A DNA stretch of 64,000 nt from Ectocarpus siliculosus (GCA_000310025.1 FN649727.1:5309468-5373467), one strand, 5' to 3'; positions 11,972-25,543 are shown, numbered from the stretch's first letter. The notes: generated by a model not told the origin, from the sequence alone. Program-made: numbers and translations.

Positions 11972-14697
11972 TCACCCTCACCTATTTCGATGTAAGTTTT
12001 CTCGGCTCGGAGACATCCTGGATATTTACATGATCTAAAGGAGTACCAGTGGTTCTAACCTCGAACACCTACAGAGATAAGTCTACTATTAGTCTAGTAG
12101 TCTAGTGGTCATCGTGCTTCTCAACAAAAGTTAATGCCCGAGTCCGTCAAGTTTTTCTTCTGAACAATACAACGTGTGTATGCTACACGCAGCTAATCAT
12201 GTGCATCGGACTACCCATGAGGTGTTATCGCCGTACCGCCGTACAGAGTGTTAATGTTAATGATATTCAAAACTCGACTATTCTGCAGCAGACACAGCTG
12301 TGACGGTGCCGACGATGGCGGCATTGGAACTGCCTTGTCCAGGACCTTCCGCAAACGTGTGATTATCTATTTTGGCGCTCTCTTTGCGTGGAGTACGGCG
12401 AACACATCGGGCCAGGGGTAGTGGTATCTTGCGTAAAAAATTCAAATTCAGTGAAGATCCCAAAAACGAACAGAAATCAAACAGGCAAGAGATTCTCCAC
12501 ATAGAGACAGAGGCTGGATGTACACTACGGTATATCCTGTTTCTTACCACTACAAATCCTGATAGCGCCGTTGGCACTACACGATGGTGGTGCGGGTGGC
12601 GCCTTGTTTGAACTAGCTGTCCCGGACGTGTTGGTCCGATCTGGGAGCACAGAGTCGTCCCATCGAACACGCTTGGCGGGTAGCAAGCTGGGGTCACCGC
12701 TACACTGCTTGTCCATAGCGGGAGAAGCACCGGACCTAGGGCACGTGTGGCGTGATACGTGTTGCAACGTACCGTGGGGAGTGCTGAGTGACCGTGATTG
12801 CTGAGCAGCAACGCAGGCCCAGGAGGCCCAGAAACAGACTCTCGGGGGCAACGCAAAATCTCAATACACGGCACAACGGAGGGTTTCTCCCCGATATTTT
12901 GCCGTTGACCCAGTCAGTAGAGAACTACAGGGGATGTATTGTAAAATGTAAGTTACCTATACAGATGTGTTTTTGTACTTGTAGCACCAGCTGGCATCAC
13001 TGGTACAAATCATCAGTGTATAGACTTAAAAAGACTCGAAATAAGTCCAGTACCCAGCCGGTTTCCCTCCACTCACTGAAAAGACTCCACCACATCCCGT
13101 TCGACTGTGGGTATATCTCGAATGGGTAGTCTTTCTGTGTGTGTTTTTATTATTCACCAACATGAGAGAAAATACTTTACAGTCCTGGGCAGGCGTTGTT
13201 GACATGCATGCACACAACACACCAGAAGAGATCTGCGCACGCAGCAACACGCGATAGACTTGTACTTGCAGAGCTTTACTGCTGTATGTGTACTGCCGCG
13301 ATCACCGACATGTGATGTGACCAAGTTTTGTCTGGATCCTCTCTAGTCTAGGTAGAGTTGCGCGGCAAGGTAAGAGATTTTAAGACAGGCACAGAAAAAA
13401 AACCCGGCGTGTCTGAAAAAAAATGAAGCTACACAGCTACAGCAGTAGTACTACATTAATCCTTACTTCGGTTGTGAAGAAAAAAAAGGCAAACGTATAA
13501 GTCGAAAGAAGTAGGGATGGGTGGTGGATCCCGTGCCGTAGCCGGGGGCCTCATTTCATCCCAAACTCTACATCGTCGACAACTATGCCGCAGTATCGTA
13601 CTGACTACGGTACTTTCCTGTGGGAAAATCGCGGGTCCACAAACGAATTGAAATTCGGCATCACGGGCGTCTGCCCCGTAGCATGTTGGAACTCTGCAAC
13701 AAACAGCTCCGACCGTTCATTGTATTTTCTCCCTTCGGTAGTACTGCTACAAGGCTGTACTGTAGTACCGTAAACACGCGAGAGATGCCAGACAGAGGAA
13801 CTCGGGCCAAAACCGTAGAAATACTTGCGAGACCGGCCCACCCACCTCCTGCAAACAAACGTTGATGCAATCAAGGCTTGGCGCCTCTGGACTAATATTA
13901 TTACAGACCTCATTGCCGCGCCAACCGCAGCCTCGGCGCAGCTCGTGCATCTGTGGGACCGCCGACCTCAGAACTGGAGGCCTCCTCCAAAATCCAATAC
14001 TTGCATGCATTGTAGTTAATGAAATAATCTTACATGTAGGCAAAAACACCTTAATGCTACTAATAAAATACTTATCACCTCCACATGTTTGTATTCTGAC
14101 CCATACGGTAAATGTTTCTCGAAAATACAACAAAAAACAAAAACAATCAAGAAAAACAGTGCAGCATCAAATTGCCAGGAGATAGACTAGAAAGAGAGGT
14201 TAGAGTTTATCGGAGCGATCGGTCTGACAGGCAACTGTGTGTTGCATCGTTTTGTGCCAAGACGTCAATCACGGGAAAAACCAAAACCAGACATACGTTC
14301 GGATGGTCGAAAAATGACACCGGACTACTACTGTGAAATCGGTAAATGTACATCAAATGCGGAGATTAGGTGCTCTGCAGCTGCGCTATCTCTATCGTGT
14401 CGGTACGTGGGCCATCGCAATACTTGACAGTCAAGTCACAGAACAGCCCCCTTTCGATCCTGCCGCCCACACGCTCTCACATCGTCTCTACCGAATACTG
14501 CCTACTTCGACTCTTCTCTCCTGAGCCTCTCCCTCCATTACTTATATGCCCATCACCATCGGGTACAGAGTACCTGGAAGCCTTTGAAGTTGACACAGCA
14601 ACCGTTGAACAGTAGTAGCACAGAGGTAAAATTTCCTACTGACAGAGGCTCTGTCATGCTGAAGAGATAGACCAGCTACAATCCCCCTCCCAACTCT
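11972..14697. other. intergenic, upstream of HAT1 and downstream of the methyltransferase
   Basis: No convincing exon was found, although the first exon of HAT1 must lie in or near the left part. A candidate with an ATG (about 12034-11999, minus strand) ends in a good GTGAGG donor but cannot be tied to HAT1. The block at 13114-13140 is an exact 27-base match to 19756-19782. A-rich runs occur near 13390-13430 and 14120-14160. Confidence 0.4.
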
Positions 14698-17600
14698 TCA
14701 GATACCTCTCTTTCTGCCCACGTACATCCAGAACGACCTCCACTTCTCCACCTCCACTTCCCACTCCTTGCACTCCTCCAGCAACGGTAGCGCGATCTCG
14801 GGCGGCGTGAAAGAAACGCACACCCAGATCCCGCCGGGACGTAAAACTCTAACGATACTCCGCGCCATGCGCGAAAGGAACCAATCGAACGCTTCGGAGC
14901 AGGCGATGGCGTCCAGGGTTCCCTTGTCGATAGCCGTATCGAAGGAGGCGTCCTCGAAGGTCAGGCTGCATGCGTCCATTACCAGCCACTTGACTCCGGG
15001 GCGGCTGGCTGAAGACGGCGAAAGGCGACCTTGCTCGATGCAGGGTTTGCTGAAGTCGATGTTGGTAATGTTTCTCCAGCCGTGGTCGTACATGCTGCTT
15101 ACGTTGACGGGGTACGAAAAACGGTGGCGTTTCAACATTCTATTGCGTATGAACGTTCAGGAATAAATTGTATTTGAGTAGGTGCGACACCGCAGTACTG
15201 TATATGTACGTACGCTCTGTACTTGCTCGATACGTACGACGTTCAGGGAAAGAACAAAACTTGTTGGCGACGGTTTTTTTCCCATGAAAAGGCACGTCGC
15301 ATGCAAGGGTTCTTTCATGTACGATTCTCGACCGTTTTCCATACAACGGGATTCGACAACACGCTGGGGTATATCCCACACACCAGCATACAACTACACA
15401 CACACCTCATTTCAGCCAGTCACCATGTGCAACGACGATGCGCAGTCACCCTCGGTAGGTGCTGGGCTCCCTCCCCCTCCCCCCTCTTTGTCTCTGGAAG
15501 TGAAAGCATTCCAAAGATAAACTAAGCCATTCGCAGCTGTCATCCGTATGCAAGGAAGCAAGCACAAGATGCCGAACACCCCTAGCCGGGTGCAGCGCAC
15601 CCTCAATGCGACTCGCCGAAAACCTCACGGCGTTTCGCACTTGGTAATGTGCTACCCTGGCCCGGTAGGTCCGGTGAAAACCCGACGTTCTCCGTCCCGG
15701 CTTTGTAGGGATGTAAGGTCAATGGTCTAACGACTTCGGCACGCACGACGAAGGGTACCCCCTTCTCCAGGGACAAAGCATGAGGTCAAGTTGAGGACTG
15801 GGGACATTGGCCTGCGAGAACGTAGACAAAGATTTAGGAAGGTAGACGATGACGAAAACTTGAATGCAAATGCGGCTCCCAATGGGAAGACCGGGTTCAT
15901 GTAGTTGCAGAAGGTCCGTTTAAAAGGCGAGAGAAATATACACGAAAGAGGAACGTGCTGAAAGAGCTGGGAAAAGTAGAAGGAAGTAGTGAGAGATGTT
16001 TGAGGCATGGAGTGACCAGGAAAATAGATAGTGGCTTCCAGGGGTACAAGTGGGCTGAAAGGGTGGGAAGTGATATTGATACGATAGATAGGCTAGGGAA
16101 AACACTTTTGAGCCACTTTTGGCAAAAGTAGGAAGAAACGATGGGGCATCGGTGATCGGTCCTGTGGGAACAACGCTTCAACCTCTCGAGGACGCGTGGT
16201 CAGAGGACGCATGGTCAATGGTCTAACCACTAAGGCATGCAAAACATGGCAGTACACCCCCCTCCCCCCCCTCTCTCTTTCTTGGGCGGTGTACGACGGT
16301 GGATGATGTTTGGGCGGGAGTGGGAGCACATGGGCACGCGCCTTGCGTGCGAATAGACCGCTTCTCGCCAACGTTGGTTCCGGTTCATCCAAGTCCGGAT
16401 TTGCAAACAAGAACAGTTATACATTTGTGTTGGCTGGCGGTTGGCACTGTTGTTTCACCTTCTGTGTCCAGGAAGCTGTTCGATTTTTGACAGTCTTTCA
16501 TGTTCTCTGCAGCAGCTGTGACATTCTTACCACCACGGTAGCACATAGAACAGCGAAGAACACGTTGATCAGGTACAACAGTTTGAGAAACAGATCCGGT
16601 CGAACCCCTTCGAATCAAAGAACGGAACACAGAGACGTGCAGAGAAGGCTCATTATGTAGAACAACAGTTGCCGGTGTTCCGCGTTTGGGTGGGCACGCG
16701 CCCACGCACACACGCATCATCTCCATTCGACAAGTAGTCTAAAGGTCTAAACCGCTGAGTAAAGCGGTTATACCATTAAATCTGAGAGGTGGGACGCCGT
16801 TCTGGCTTTATTAGCAGCTGTACTGGTGCAGGTGCTGTCGCCGTCTATCTGTCACTCTCATTCCATTCCTTTTTCAACAAATACCTTGTCCGTGCAGACC
16901 GCCGAGTCTCAGGTTGGGACCGACGTTGGCATTGCGGCATACATCTGCACATAACACACACATAAACATGCGTGCGGCATGCGGGGTTTTAACCAAGAAA
17001 AATCCAGAAAGTATCATAGACAACGCTTTATTTAATGAAAAGAACCTATACCCATAAGGAAAAAGCGATATGACACAACAGCTGGCGGGTTTTACGTAAG
17101 ATCATCAGGACACTGGTGTGGTATTTGGTTCTCCGGGTGTAGCGAGTCTCAGGTGTAGAGGCGCCGAGATGGGTGAGCTCTAGGTGCGAGGGTCGGATGC
17201 CCTCGAGAGATCTATCCGCATGTGGGCGAAACAAACGAGTTGTTCGCGAGATGTTCTTGCAGCCAAATTCCTACAAAAGGATCTTTACGTCGAAGGAAAA
17301 GCTTGCCGAGCTCCCCAAAATGGCGCAAACCCTCTTGGAAGTACGTACATATGTAGTCTTGCGTACGAAATCTTATTTTTCATCTGGTTGCTTAAACACG
17401 CATCACCCCTTGCCGCGGTGCTCTCTTTACCCCATTCCGGAGGGAGACCTTGTGTCTCAATTAGTCCTTAGTCCTTTCGTCAAATCCGGTTTGCTCCTGT
17501 CTGTAAGATGTAAAGAGTGGACCGGCGGGGGTTCTATTGTACCCATACCCAATTAAGAGTGAGCGTTCTTTGAATCTTTGGTTCGGCCTTACTTAAGTCT

Positions 17601-18742
17601 GAAGTTGTATGAGATGCGCAACCTCCGACAAGACCTACCCTTCGAGCCTCGGCGTGCATGCACAGCAATTATTCATTTTTGCCGATACGATGCACGCCAA
17701 CCACATGTTCGCCCCGAGGACGGGCTCTCCACTACGTGGAGTGTTCACTAAAGCGAGCCAGCAGTATGGAAGACGCGAAGCTGTGTGTTACCTGCGTGTG
17801 TCGACGGAGAGTTCGGAGTTCGGAGAACTGTGTCGGAGCAACATGCACCGCAGTTTACAATAGTGGGCCCTCTATAGTGCAGGGGTGTGCCCAGATATTT
17901 TACCTGCACTATGTACCGGGCATCTCCACTACTCAGGATCGAGGAATACATAGGTTTTAGAATACGTACCAGCTCAAATCTGTGTCAGCAAATTCACCGG
18001 CACTACTATACCGGACACCTGCACTATTCAACCTGGACTATAGAGGGCCCAGTACTGCATCCGTTGGTCCTTTTTTTCTGTTGCGGACTGTCGAATGCGC
18101 CGACCATTTCATGTGTGGGCGGCCTGTGGCCGCCTGTGGCCGAAGGCCAAAAGAGTCTAATTAGGGTCGAAGAGTTTGGCGACGAGTCAAGACTTCAAGC
18201 CAAGAGCTAATGGTAAAGGGTGTGCAAGAAAGGGTGCATCAGCCGGGACCTGAGTATCCATTGGCGGGTATTGTATGACCTACTGAATCCCGACCGCACC
18301 GGCGTACGGTGCCGTGTTGGCCAATCAGCGTGCTTCGGACTGAACCAAGCTCGTGCAGGCTGCGGGAGGTTTATCGTCATGTTGTCCGGTAGTCGTGTGA
18401 CAGCAGGAATCCATCGCCATGACTCAGAGAGTCAGTACGGAGAACAAGTACTGGATGGAGGAAAAGGGAGATTTGGATTTGAAGAAAATAGCATCGACAA
18501 CAAAGCGCCCACCTTTCCCACAATGTACTTGTCCCGCAGCCGACGTTCAGGACTGCAACCTCCTCTCTACCAGCAGCAGTATGCATCGTAGCAGATGGAC
18601 CCCCAGCAGGGAGCAATCGTTTGACCTCCTCAACAAACACGTCGCCCTCAACATGCCACTCCGACACTGCCTGTTGACCGCTATCATCTTGTCCCGAGGA
18701 ATACACTTTGTTCCAATACGCTGACGACGAGAAGTCTTGCAT
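14698..18742 (-). CDS. class I SAM-dependent methyltransferase (METTL13/EEF1AKMT4-like)
   Basis: Two exons, 18742-18513 (76 codons plus 2 bases) and 15094-14698 (1 base plus 132 codons with stop), give 208 residues. Exon 1 starts at an ATG (MQDFSSSAYWNKVYSSG) and contains EW in the right place, then VLNVGCGTSTLWE, the glycine-rich SAM-binding motif I. The splice creates LWESMYDHGWRNITNIDFS; exon 2 continues with WLVMDACSLTF, FDTAIDKGTLDAI (the family's 'DKGTLDA' signature) and VLRPGGIWV. The relatives methylate translation factor eEF1A lysines, but the substrate here cannot be read from sequence. The start could be further upstream (in-frame ATG at 18817). The intron is 3,418 bases, holding a repeat copy and a MITE-like element. 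The gene is divergent from the lebercilin-like gene, about 700 bases apart. Confidence 0.88.
15488..15745 (+). repeat. repeat family A, 3'-half copy
   Basis: This is homologous to the right half of the full-length copy at 45987-46478 (shared blocks CTCTGGAAGTGAAAGC, CTGTCATCCGTATGCAAGG, GTAGGGATG, GGTCAATGGTCTA). It is inserted in the methyltransferase intron, in the orientation opposite to the host gene. A C-rich tract (CCCTCCCCCTCCCCCC) precedes it. Confidence 0.75.
17263..17340 (+). other. orphan exon-like segment inside the methyltransferase intron
   Basis: A segment bounded by a good acceptor (TTCTTGCAG) and donor (GTACGT) is open for 26 codons and encodes PNSYKRIFTSKEKLAELPKM followed by AQTLLE. 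It lies on the strand opposite to the host gene. I do not recognise it and found no joining exons; it may be an exon of a nested gene, a relic or chance. Confidence 0.2.
17865..18050. mobile_element. MITE-like element with 13-bp terminal inverted repeats
   Basis: The ends GGGCCCTCTATAG (17865-17877) and CTATAGAGGGCCC (18038-18050) are perfect inverted repeats. They are flanked by AGT on both sides (17862-17864 and 18051-18053), a possible 3-bp target duplication. The 186-bp interior has no coding capacity and contains two direct copies of CCTGCACTAT. Size, perfect ends and duplicated flank suggest a non-autonomous DNA transposon; superfamily not determined (3-bp duplications are usual for PIF/Harbinger). 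Confidence 0.65.
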
Positions 18743-19439
18743 GCTTATCCGCAGCGGGCGGCGTGTCCCGCTGCTCCATCCGCTGCTGATTCTTTGACTG
18801 CTGCCCTGGACAACCATCGGAAATAAAGTTTTGGGAGGAAAGGTCAGATGGCCTGCTGCAAGGAACGCCATCAATGGTGGAGGTGGGACCATTGTATTCG
18901 CGGCTATGGAAGGAAGCCCTCCTCCGCCCATTTTTTGACAGCAATGGACGGGGGAGGCTGCGCGGCGCGGCAAGACTGTCAGCTTCTAAAAAATCGTCGG
19001 TACGGTGTAGTAAACCGTTTGCGCTTTTCGAATTTGAAATGCACACTTTGTAAATGCCGACCCTTCTGGAATGAATGCCATACAGGTTTGGAGTTCCCGA
19101 GAGTGTCGAGCCTTCAGCGCGTCGCGAAGGAGCTAGCTGTAGCTGTACGTTCGGCGAGGATCAATAGGTGAATAAGCGGCAACAGGCATGCACTATGCAC
19201 GACACAGCGCTAGAAGAGTGTGTCCAGCCCCCAGCATGACGATGAAACCGATATTTTTTCCCCGTTTTTTCGCTCGCCACAACTCGCCGCGTTTTTGTCG
19301 CACCCAGGGGACACGTGCGCACTTATATGTGCGACGCGTAAACTATACACGTCGCTCCGATGGAAGAATTGTGGTTATCCATAGATGATGCAAACTCAGT
19401 CGTGGGATAGCCGTGCGTCAAAAGATCCTAACACGAAAA

Positions 19440-22400
19440 ATGGCACAACCAGCGGTGGTCGCTGCCGAAGATCCCGAGCACAGCAACGAGTATGGCGACG
19501 AAGGATTTGAAAGCGACGTGCCCAGAAGCCGCCCCAGCAGGGATGACCGAGAAAGTTCTGAGAAACGCGTAGAGGAATCCGCTGTCTTGGGCTTAGACAC
19601 TGGCCTGGATGACGCTGATTTGCAGGTGCACGTGGTAGATGCTATGAAAGAGTGGCGCATGATGTGTGTTCACATCATCATGTGTATCTGCGGCAGATCT
19701 AGTCGAGACTACATAGTTTGCTGTACTGTATGCATAGGAACAAACACTGTGGTCGTATCTCGAATGGGTAGTCTTTCTGTGTTTTTATTTATGTTTCCTA
19801 ACAAACATCAAGTGTACGAAGGCGCTCTACACACCGTCTATGTATCCGCACACCCTTTGGTTGCGCCATGATCGGAGCGCTTTGGTAAAGTGACTCTTGC
19901 GTCGTGTGGGATGTCGCCATTATTCTTCAAAGTCCGTGTCCAATGGAAGTCTCCGCGTTGGTGTGGGAAAACGGGTAGTTGTTCGCGACATTAGCCTGCA
20001 CAGATAGTCTACATGACCAGGTCTAGTCATTGTAGACGGACTGGAGATTACAAGTCGCTACATAATGACACAATGATGTAATTACACAATGATATCGTGT
20101 AGTAGAAGTTCTGGATGATAGCAAATGTGGCGATCTTGATAACTTAGGAACCTCAAACGTTTGAGGGGTGAATCTACTCTCCATTTTGTCCTCTTCACTA
20201 CTGAGGAGGACTATCGGTGAGGAATACCAGCCACAGACTTTATACAGGTGTATCAGTTGTGCCGAAAATGTTTCCCGGCCGACAACACCAGACAGTTGTC
20301 GGCAGGCACGGTTAAATAGTAATCGAATTCTACGCGAAGTCGAAAGGGCGCACAAAATACATACCTCGAAGTATAATAGTAAGCTCCTGGGAGCGCCGTG
20401 CCCTGGCCCAAAAGCGTGCTCAATATTGCATACCTGATGCTCGGGGCAACATCCTGTACATCCGACGGCTGACACACTTTTACAACAACGCATTGTTTTG
20501 TTGATTCGACAATTATTCTCTTTCGTCGTACAACACACGAAGATCTCGGCCAGTAGCAGTGACGCTGGGACTGCTGGTAAGACTTCGGCACCCCTCGCAC
20601 GGCAGACGGGCTCCGAACTGGCTCAAGGAGAGCAAGAGCTGAACAAGACCCAAACCCAACGCCTTGTCGACGGGGAAAATGGGATCGACGAGGAGGGAAA
20701 AGGGGTAGCGTTCGGAAATGCACAAGAGAGTAGGACGGAAGGCATTGACAACCGAGAAGGAAGTGAAACCGGTTTGAAGGAGCGGGATTTGCCGTTCCGA
20801 GTCCCAACAGATAGCGATGGCGACGATGACGACGGCGCTCGCGAGTACCCAAGCCTCGACATGAATTTGGATAACGCAGTTTTTTCTCTAGACGACGACA
20901 GAGACCCTTCGCCAGAGAAGTTTCTCGGCCGAACGGGTAGCGTAGAATTTAGCAGCAACGACTTGTTTTCACCACAACCCTTCGGAGCACCCGAGAAAGA
21001 AGAGCTCCATGTTGGTGATGAGGTTCAGCTGGAGCAGGAGTTGCCGCACAAGCCCCACGGTGATCGGTGCAAGACCAGGGGGAGGAAAAAGGAAAGCGAT
21101 ATCCGAGGGGCAAGATCGCGAACTTTCAAACCGAGATATCGAAGCCAGGTTAGCCTATCTACGGAGTAGATGCAAAAGATACGAGACAGCTGTTGGTTCA
21201 GTTTAGACGGCTGGAACGTTGGCGTTTACCTCTTCTTTCTCTCACCGAGATTAAAACGGAATTGACAAATATATCGCCATTTTCTCACATACAAAATACC
21301 CACTATGTAAACCCAGGCTAACGCCATACCTCTCCGCTTCGTACGGCCATCAAATTCTTGGCGGTCAAACAGGAAAACGATGGACGAACAAGGCTGCGAG
21401 CAAGCAGCCAAAGCCGTGCGGACGCCGGGGGGGCGGCGAGCATACGGCGGCAGCGACAGGAGCGCTTGATTCAGCAGCTCACGCGTGACAACGGGGTGTT
21501 GCAGCGCAAAGTAGCGGGCTACCAGCTTGCGTTGCAGGTTAGAAGCCCGTGCGTAGGCCTGAGAGTGAACAGTTTGACGGATCGACCGGGCATCGGGGTG
21601 GTTCCCGTGTTCGGCACTGAGGACTCAGCTGACACTAACCGCTACAACCCCATGACGTATTGAAAATTAGAACGTCAAGCGAAATTGCGCATACCTCTTG
21701 ATGGCCGGACGGCCGGATATACCACTCAATCAGCTCGATGGGGTACAAAACTCGATCACACACGTCATTGGTGAACAACGCTTTCCACGACAGCGCACCA
21801 TGTAAACTGGTGGGCTTCATCACAACCCTCCTCCTCCACTCACTGACTGATGTGTAACCCCCCCCCTCACGTCTCCGTCTATCCTCCGGTGCATATACCC
21901 TCCGACGACAAACCTCCAACACGGGCGCGGCCGGAAACACCCTCCCCCCGACAACGACAAATAAACGGGAACAGCTATCCGCCGATGAGGACGACTTCTC
22001 CACGAGCCCGTCCTTCTCTACCGCCATGCAGCTGCAGCAAGCCGCACCACCGGCCTTCCCGCGCGGTGGGGGTACGCCCGCGCCATCCCCCCGCGTCGCC
22101 AGGGGCTGGACGCACCAAAATCCACCGCCGCCTGGCCGCATCTCTCCTGTCGAGCGCAACCTCTCGTACACTACCCTGGTGCGGCAGCTTGACATGGGTG
22201 GGAGGCGAGCGAGGACGCTGAAGCGGGAGAACGAGGCTCTTGGGGCGAGGGTGAATGAGCTCGAGAGCGGGGCGGTCCTCAGAGCGACGCAGTCGAGGCT
22301 CTCAGAGCGGGACGAAGTGAGTCGGCCAAGTGAACGTTGAGAGTATAGCGGCCATGGCAATCGTCAACAAACGCCTCATATATGCTGTTTGCACAGGACG

Positions 22401-25400
22401 CGATCACACACGGACATCGGTGTTGAATCTGGAGCAGCCCTTCACCTCCACCATGGCTCATTTTCCGTCATTCGTTGTTGGCTTTTCTGTGCATACCCCA
22501 ATCAACCAGGAAATAGTGGCACTCCGAGAGGAACTGTCCGTTATGAACCGACTTGCTCGAGCTCAAGACCGCAAGTTCGAGGGATGCCACGGGTACGCCC
22601 TCGCTCGTCGACTGTGGCTAACAGAGGAGGAGCTACGGACAGCTCGCTCAACTATATCTACACTGGGAGCCGAGGTATGTCGCGATCCACCGCGCGATTC
22701 GCAGTCACCAAACCTCGGAAGCACTTGGTTAGCATACCAATCGCATCGTGTTATTGATTTTTGACCGGGAACAGAAAATAAAAAGCACTTGGCACAGAAT
22801 GTGTGCATGTTGGCTTGCCACACTTGCCGGATAAGTCTCAACATAAATATTGGCGCGAGAAAACTCACTTCTGCAGATTTTATTTGCGAAGTCGATTGCT
22901 TGCGGGGCAGGGGTTCAACTTGCGAAGAAACGACGAGGTTCATTTTGACGTGATACCATAATTATCTGTGAACGACCGATTCTGAAGCAATACAGGGGAA
23001 ATGGTCACAGGTTCAAGGACAGGATCCGCGGCTTGCACTGTCACCAACACAACGAGCCCCTCAGTGTTAAAAACGCGATTCAAAACTCGCTCCAGGTATA
23101 TGGATTGCGCCAGCTCCGAAAGACACAAAGCCAGGATCGACGCCCCCGTATCAAGATAGTAGCGGCGGAGTCAACCCCTGACAATAACCACTCAAACACG
23201 GGGAAGCAACAACGAAGTCCAAGGCGGCCGTTGTGCCGCAGGAGAACGAGCTACCCAGACAACGCTGTGCCATATCTCCGAATAACACGGCAGGAGCAAG
23301 GGGGTAGAAGTAGTTTCACCCCAAGGGGGAGTCAGAGCCCAGCCACCGGAGAGTTTGGTCTTACAGCAGTGGAGGCGAAAGGATCGGTCAGCGGTAGTGG
23401 CAGGGTGGCTCGATCGGGTGACGAGAATTTCCCAGTTGTGCAGGGTCAGGAGGCCAAGCAGCAAATGGCGGACGCTAAGGCGGAGATGCTAGAGCGGGCT
23501 TTGGCCAACATGCGGAAAAAGGCACGTGGTTCGAACTATTCTTGACGTGGTTTGGTGCTTAGATCACGTTGTTAGGTGAAAGGAAGAGTCCTTTGTTACG
23601 ACACTTGGCATCAGCGTCTGGTCCAACGTTCTTCTTTCAATACGTTCGGTCCTACAGACCGGCACTCGCTCGATTTTGGTCCACAAGCGGCATCTGGGTT
23701 CTGGGGCACTAATTCTGGATTTCAGACTTTGTCTCAGGGTGCCGTCACCGGTCGTACGAGATTCACCGTGGACAGACTCACAACTTTGCCTTCATCGTGT
23801 ATGAACTCGCGTTCCGACAAGTACAATGAACGGTGCCGAAAGAACTCAGTGACCCCTTGAAACGACAGTTCTTGCTGCTATTTGTGTTTCAGGCAAAGGG
23901 AGAGCTCGAAGCGGCACGAGTGGAAATCGATGGGCTTAAGGAAGACAAGGCCGTCCTAACCCAGGCACTCGAAACGAAGGCGAGGGAGATTCGGATGCAA
24001 CTGCTACAGGTATGGTATGCGGCGTCGAAGGCAATACTGTTCTTATGGTTCATTGGCCGGTGGTGGCTGGCCGCCGTGTCGTCTCTTCAAGTGTTTCGAC
24101 TCGAACATACCCCACATACAATTTGTTTGGCTGTCGACACCTCACCCTGGGTGCAAACAAACCGGGGGAAGGCGTGTCTTGACCCCCAATAGTTTCTGCG
24201 GCAACCCGTACATTCAGCTTTGCCCAAGCAACGGCATGGACTCCGCCAACCCGAACCCGATGGTACCCGATGCAGAACAAGGTCTTGTTTTCTTCCGGCC
24301 GCAACCACTGAAACCAGAGGCCCGACCCCTACCCCTCCGCGAACAGGTCAATCGCCTGAAGCGAGAGATCCAACATCTCTCCGCCGGGGCGATTAAGCTC
24401 GAAGAGGCGAGTTGCGTGGTCGCAGCAGCCAGTCTTCCGTTGAGAGCGCGAGGAATTTCTTCTGCAGCCGCCGGGGCCGGTGGAACGTCAGCATCGGCCG
24501 TGACGAAGTTGCACGAAGGCCGAGCGAAGTCCGCTGTCTACAGCAGGCCCGGTGCTGGTGGTGGTGGAGCTTCGATGAATTTGTTGGACCGTTCCCAGCC
24601 TCCTCCTCGCTCGGATCGTCGGTTGAGGAGCGAGCGGGAGCCCTGGGGTGCCCGGGCCCGTCTTTCGGGCCAGTTCTCACCCATGGGGTGGGATCGAGAC
24701 TGGGGAGGCGAAGGGGCTGTTACCGCACCTACCGCCGGCACTGGAACGCCCGACGCGGCGGGTGAAGCAACAGCCACTGGAGCACCACCAGCTGCAGCAG
24801 CCGTGGCTGGGGAAGTTGTGAGTGGGGCGTTCGGACGAGCCTTGTCAGGATTGCAAGCTGATGAAGCGGCGAAGAGCGCCGACAGGGGCGATGGAGGTGT
24901 GGGTGTGAAGCTGGATTCAATAGAAGGAAAACAGGAAGAAGTCGTGGCCAAACCGGAGAAGGTCGAGGATATTGCGGCGGTGGCGGCGGCGGCGGCCGCA
25001 GGGGGCGAGGCAACACATCTCCACCCTTGTCCATTGGCGGGGCTGATGGACATGTCAGAACTTCCGCTGCGCAGCCATCGGCGGAGCTACTACAATGAGG
25101 ATGACGGGAAGGTGTATAATATTCCGCGTACTAGCGACGATGTGGCAGCTGCGGAACTAACAGAGGTGCCGAGGGAAGAGGAGCGATCTAAGTGCGTCGT
25201 CGACTTTCGGGGGATTGTGCGGCATGGGGTAGGCTGCGCACTAAGCAAACTGGCACCACGGAGTGCACGGGGTTCGTCGGCGACCTCCAGAAAACAATCG
25301 CTCAATAACACGAGTGCTACTCCTGATCAAGGCCCGGACCAAGAACGGTTGCTTCTACCCGGGGAGAATCCTTTGTCGATAGGCATATCTGTCCGCACGT

Positions 25401-25543
25401 GGCACAGAGACAACACCTCGGGTTGGGACCCTACTGGGGAGGGAGCGACTGGTGAGGGGGGAGGCTGGCGCGATTGTTGGATGCACCGGACACCGTACCG
25501 TACGGTAGCTGAGTCCTGCACTCATCGTCGCCGGGGCGAATGA
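19440..25543 (+). CDS. coiled-coil protein, lebercilin (LCA5)-like
   Basis: A multi-exon plus-strand gene. Supported exons: 19440-19625 (ATG, 62 codons, acidic), about 20543-21190, 21373-21537, about 21975-22316, 22510-22674, 23444-23521, 23893-24009 and about 24218-25543 (stop). Most join in phase 0. The 20.5-21.2 kb part switches frame near 21012-21107, needing a short intron or reflecting an indel. The middle exons form continuous coiled coil: RQERLIQQLTRDNGVLQRKV, VRQLDMGGRRARTLKRENEA, IVALREELSVMNRLARAQDR, KGELEAARVEIDGLKEDKA. The 'LREEL..MNRLARAQDR' followed by 'LTEEELRTAR' recalls the lebercilin domain of ciliary LCA5 proteins; the tail is long, disordered and Ala/Gly-rich. The exon ending at 23521 appears to use a GC donor (GCACGT). 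LCA5 homology is an inference; the coiled-coil gene itself is well supported. Confidence 0.6.

Noticed and set aside
12278-12874. Minus-strand open frame considered as the HAT1 N-terminal exon (ends SSNAAIVGTVTAVSAAE)
   Set aside because: The 'SNAAI' resemblance to the HAT1 N-terminal 'SANEAL' is too short, and no donor leads into the next exon in phase.
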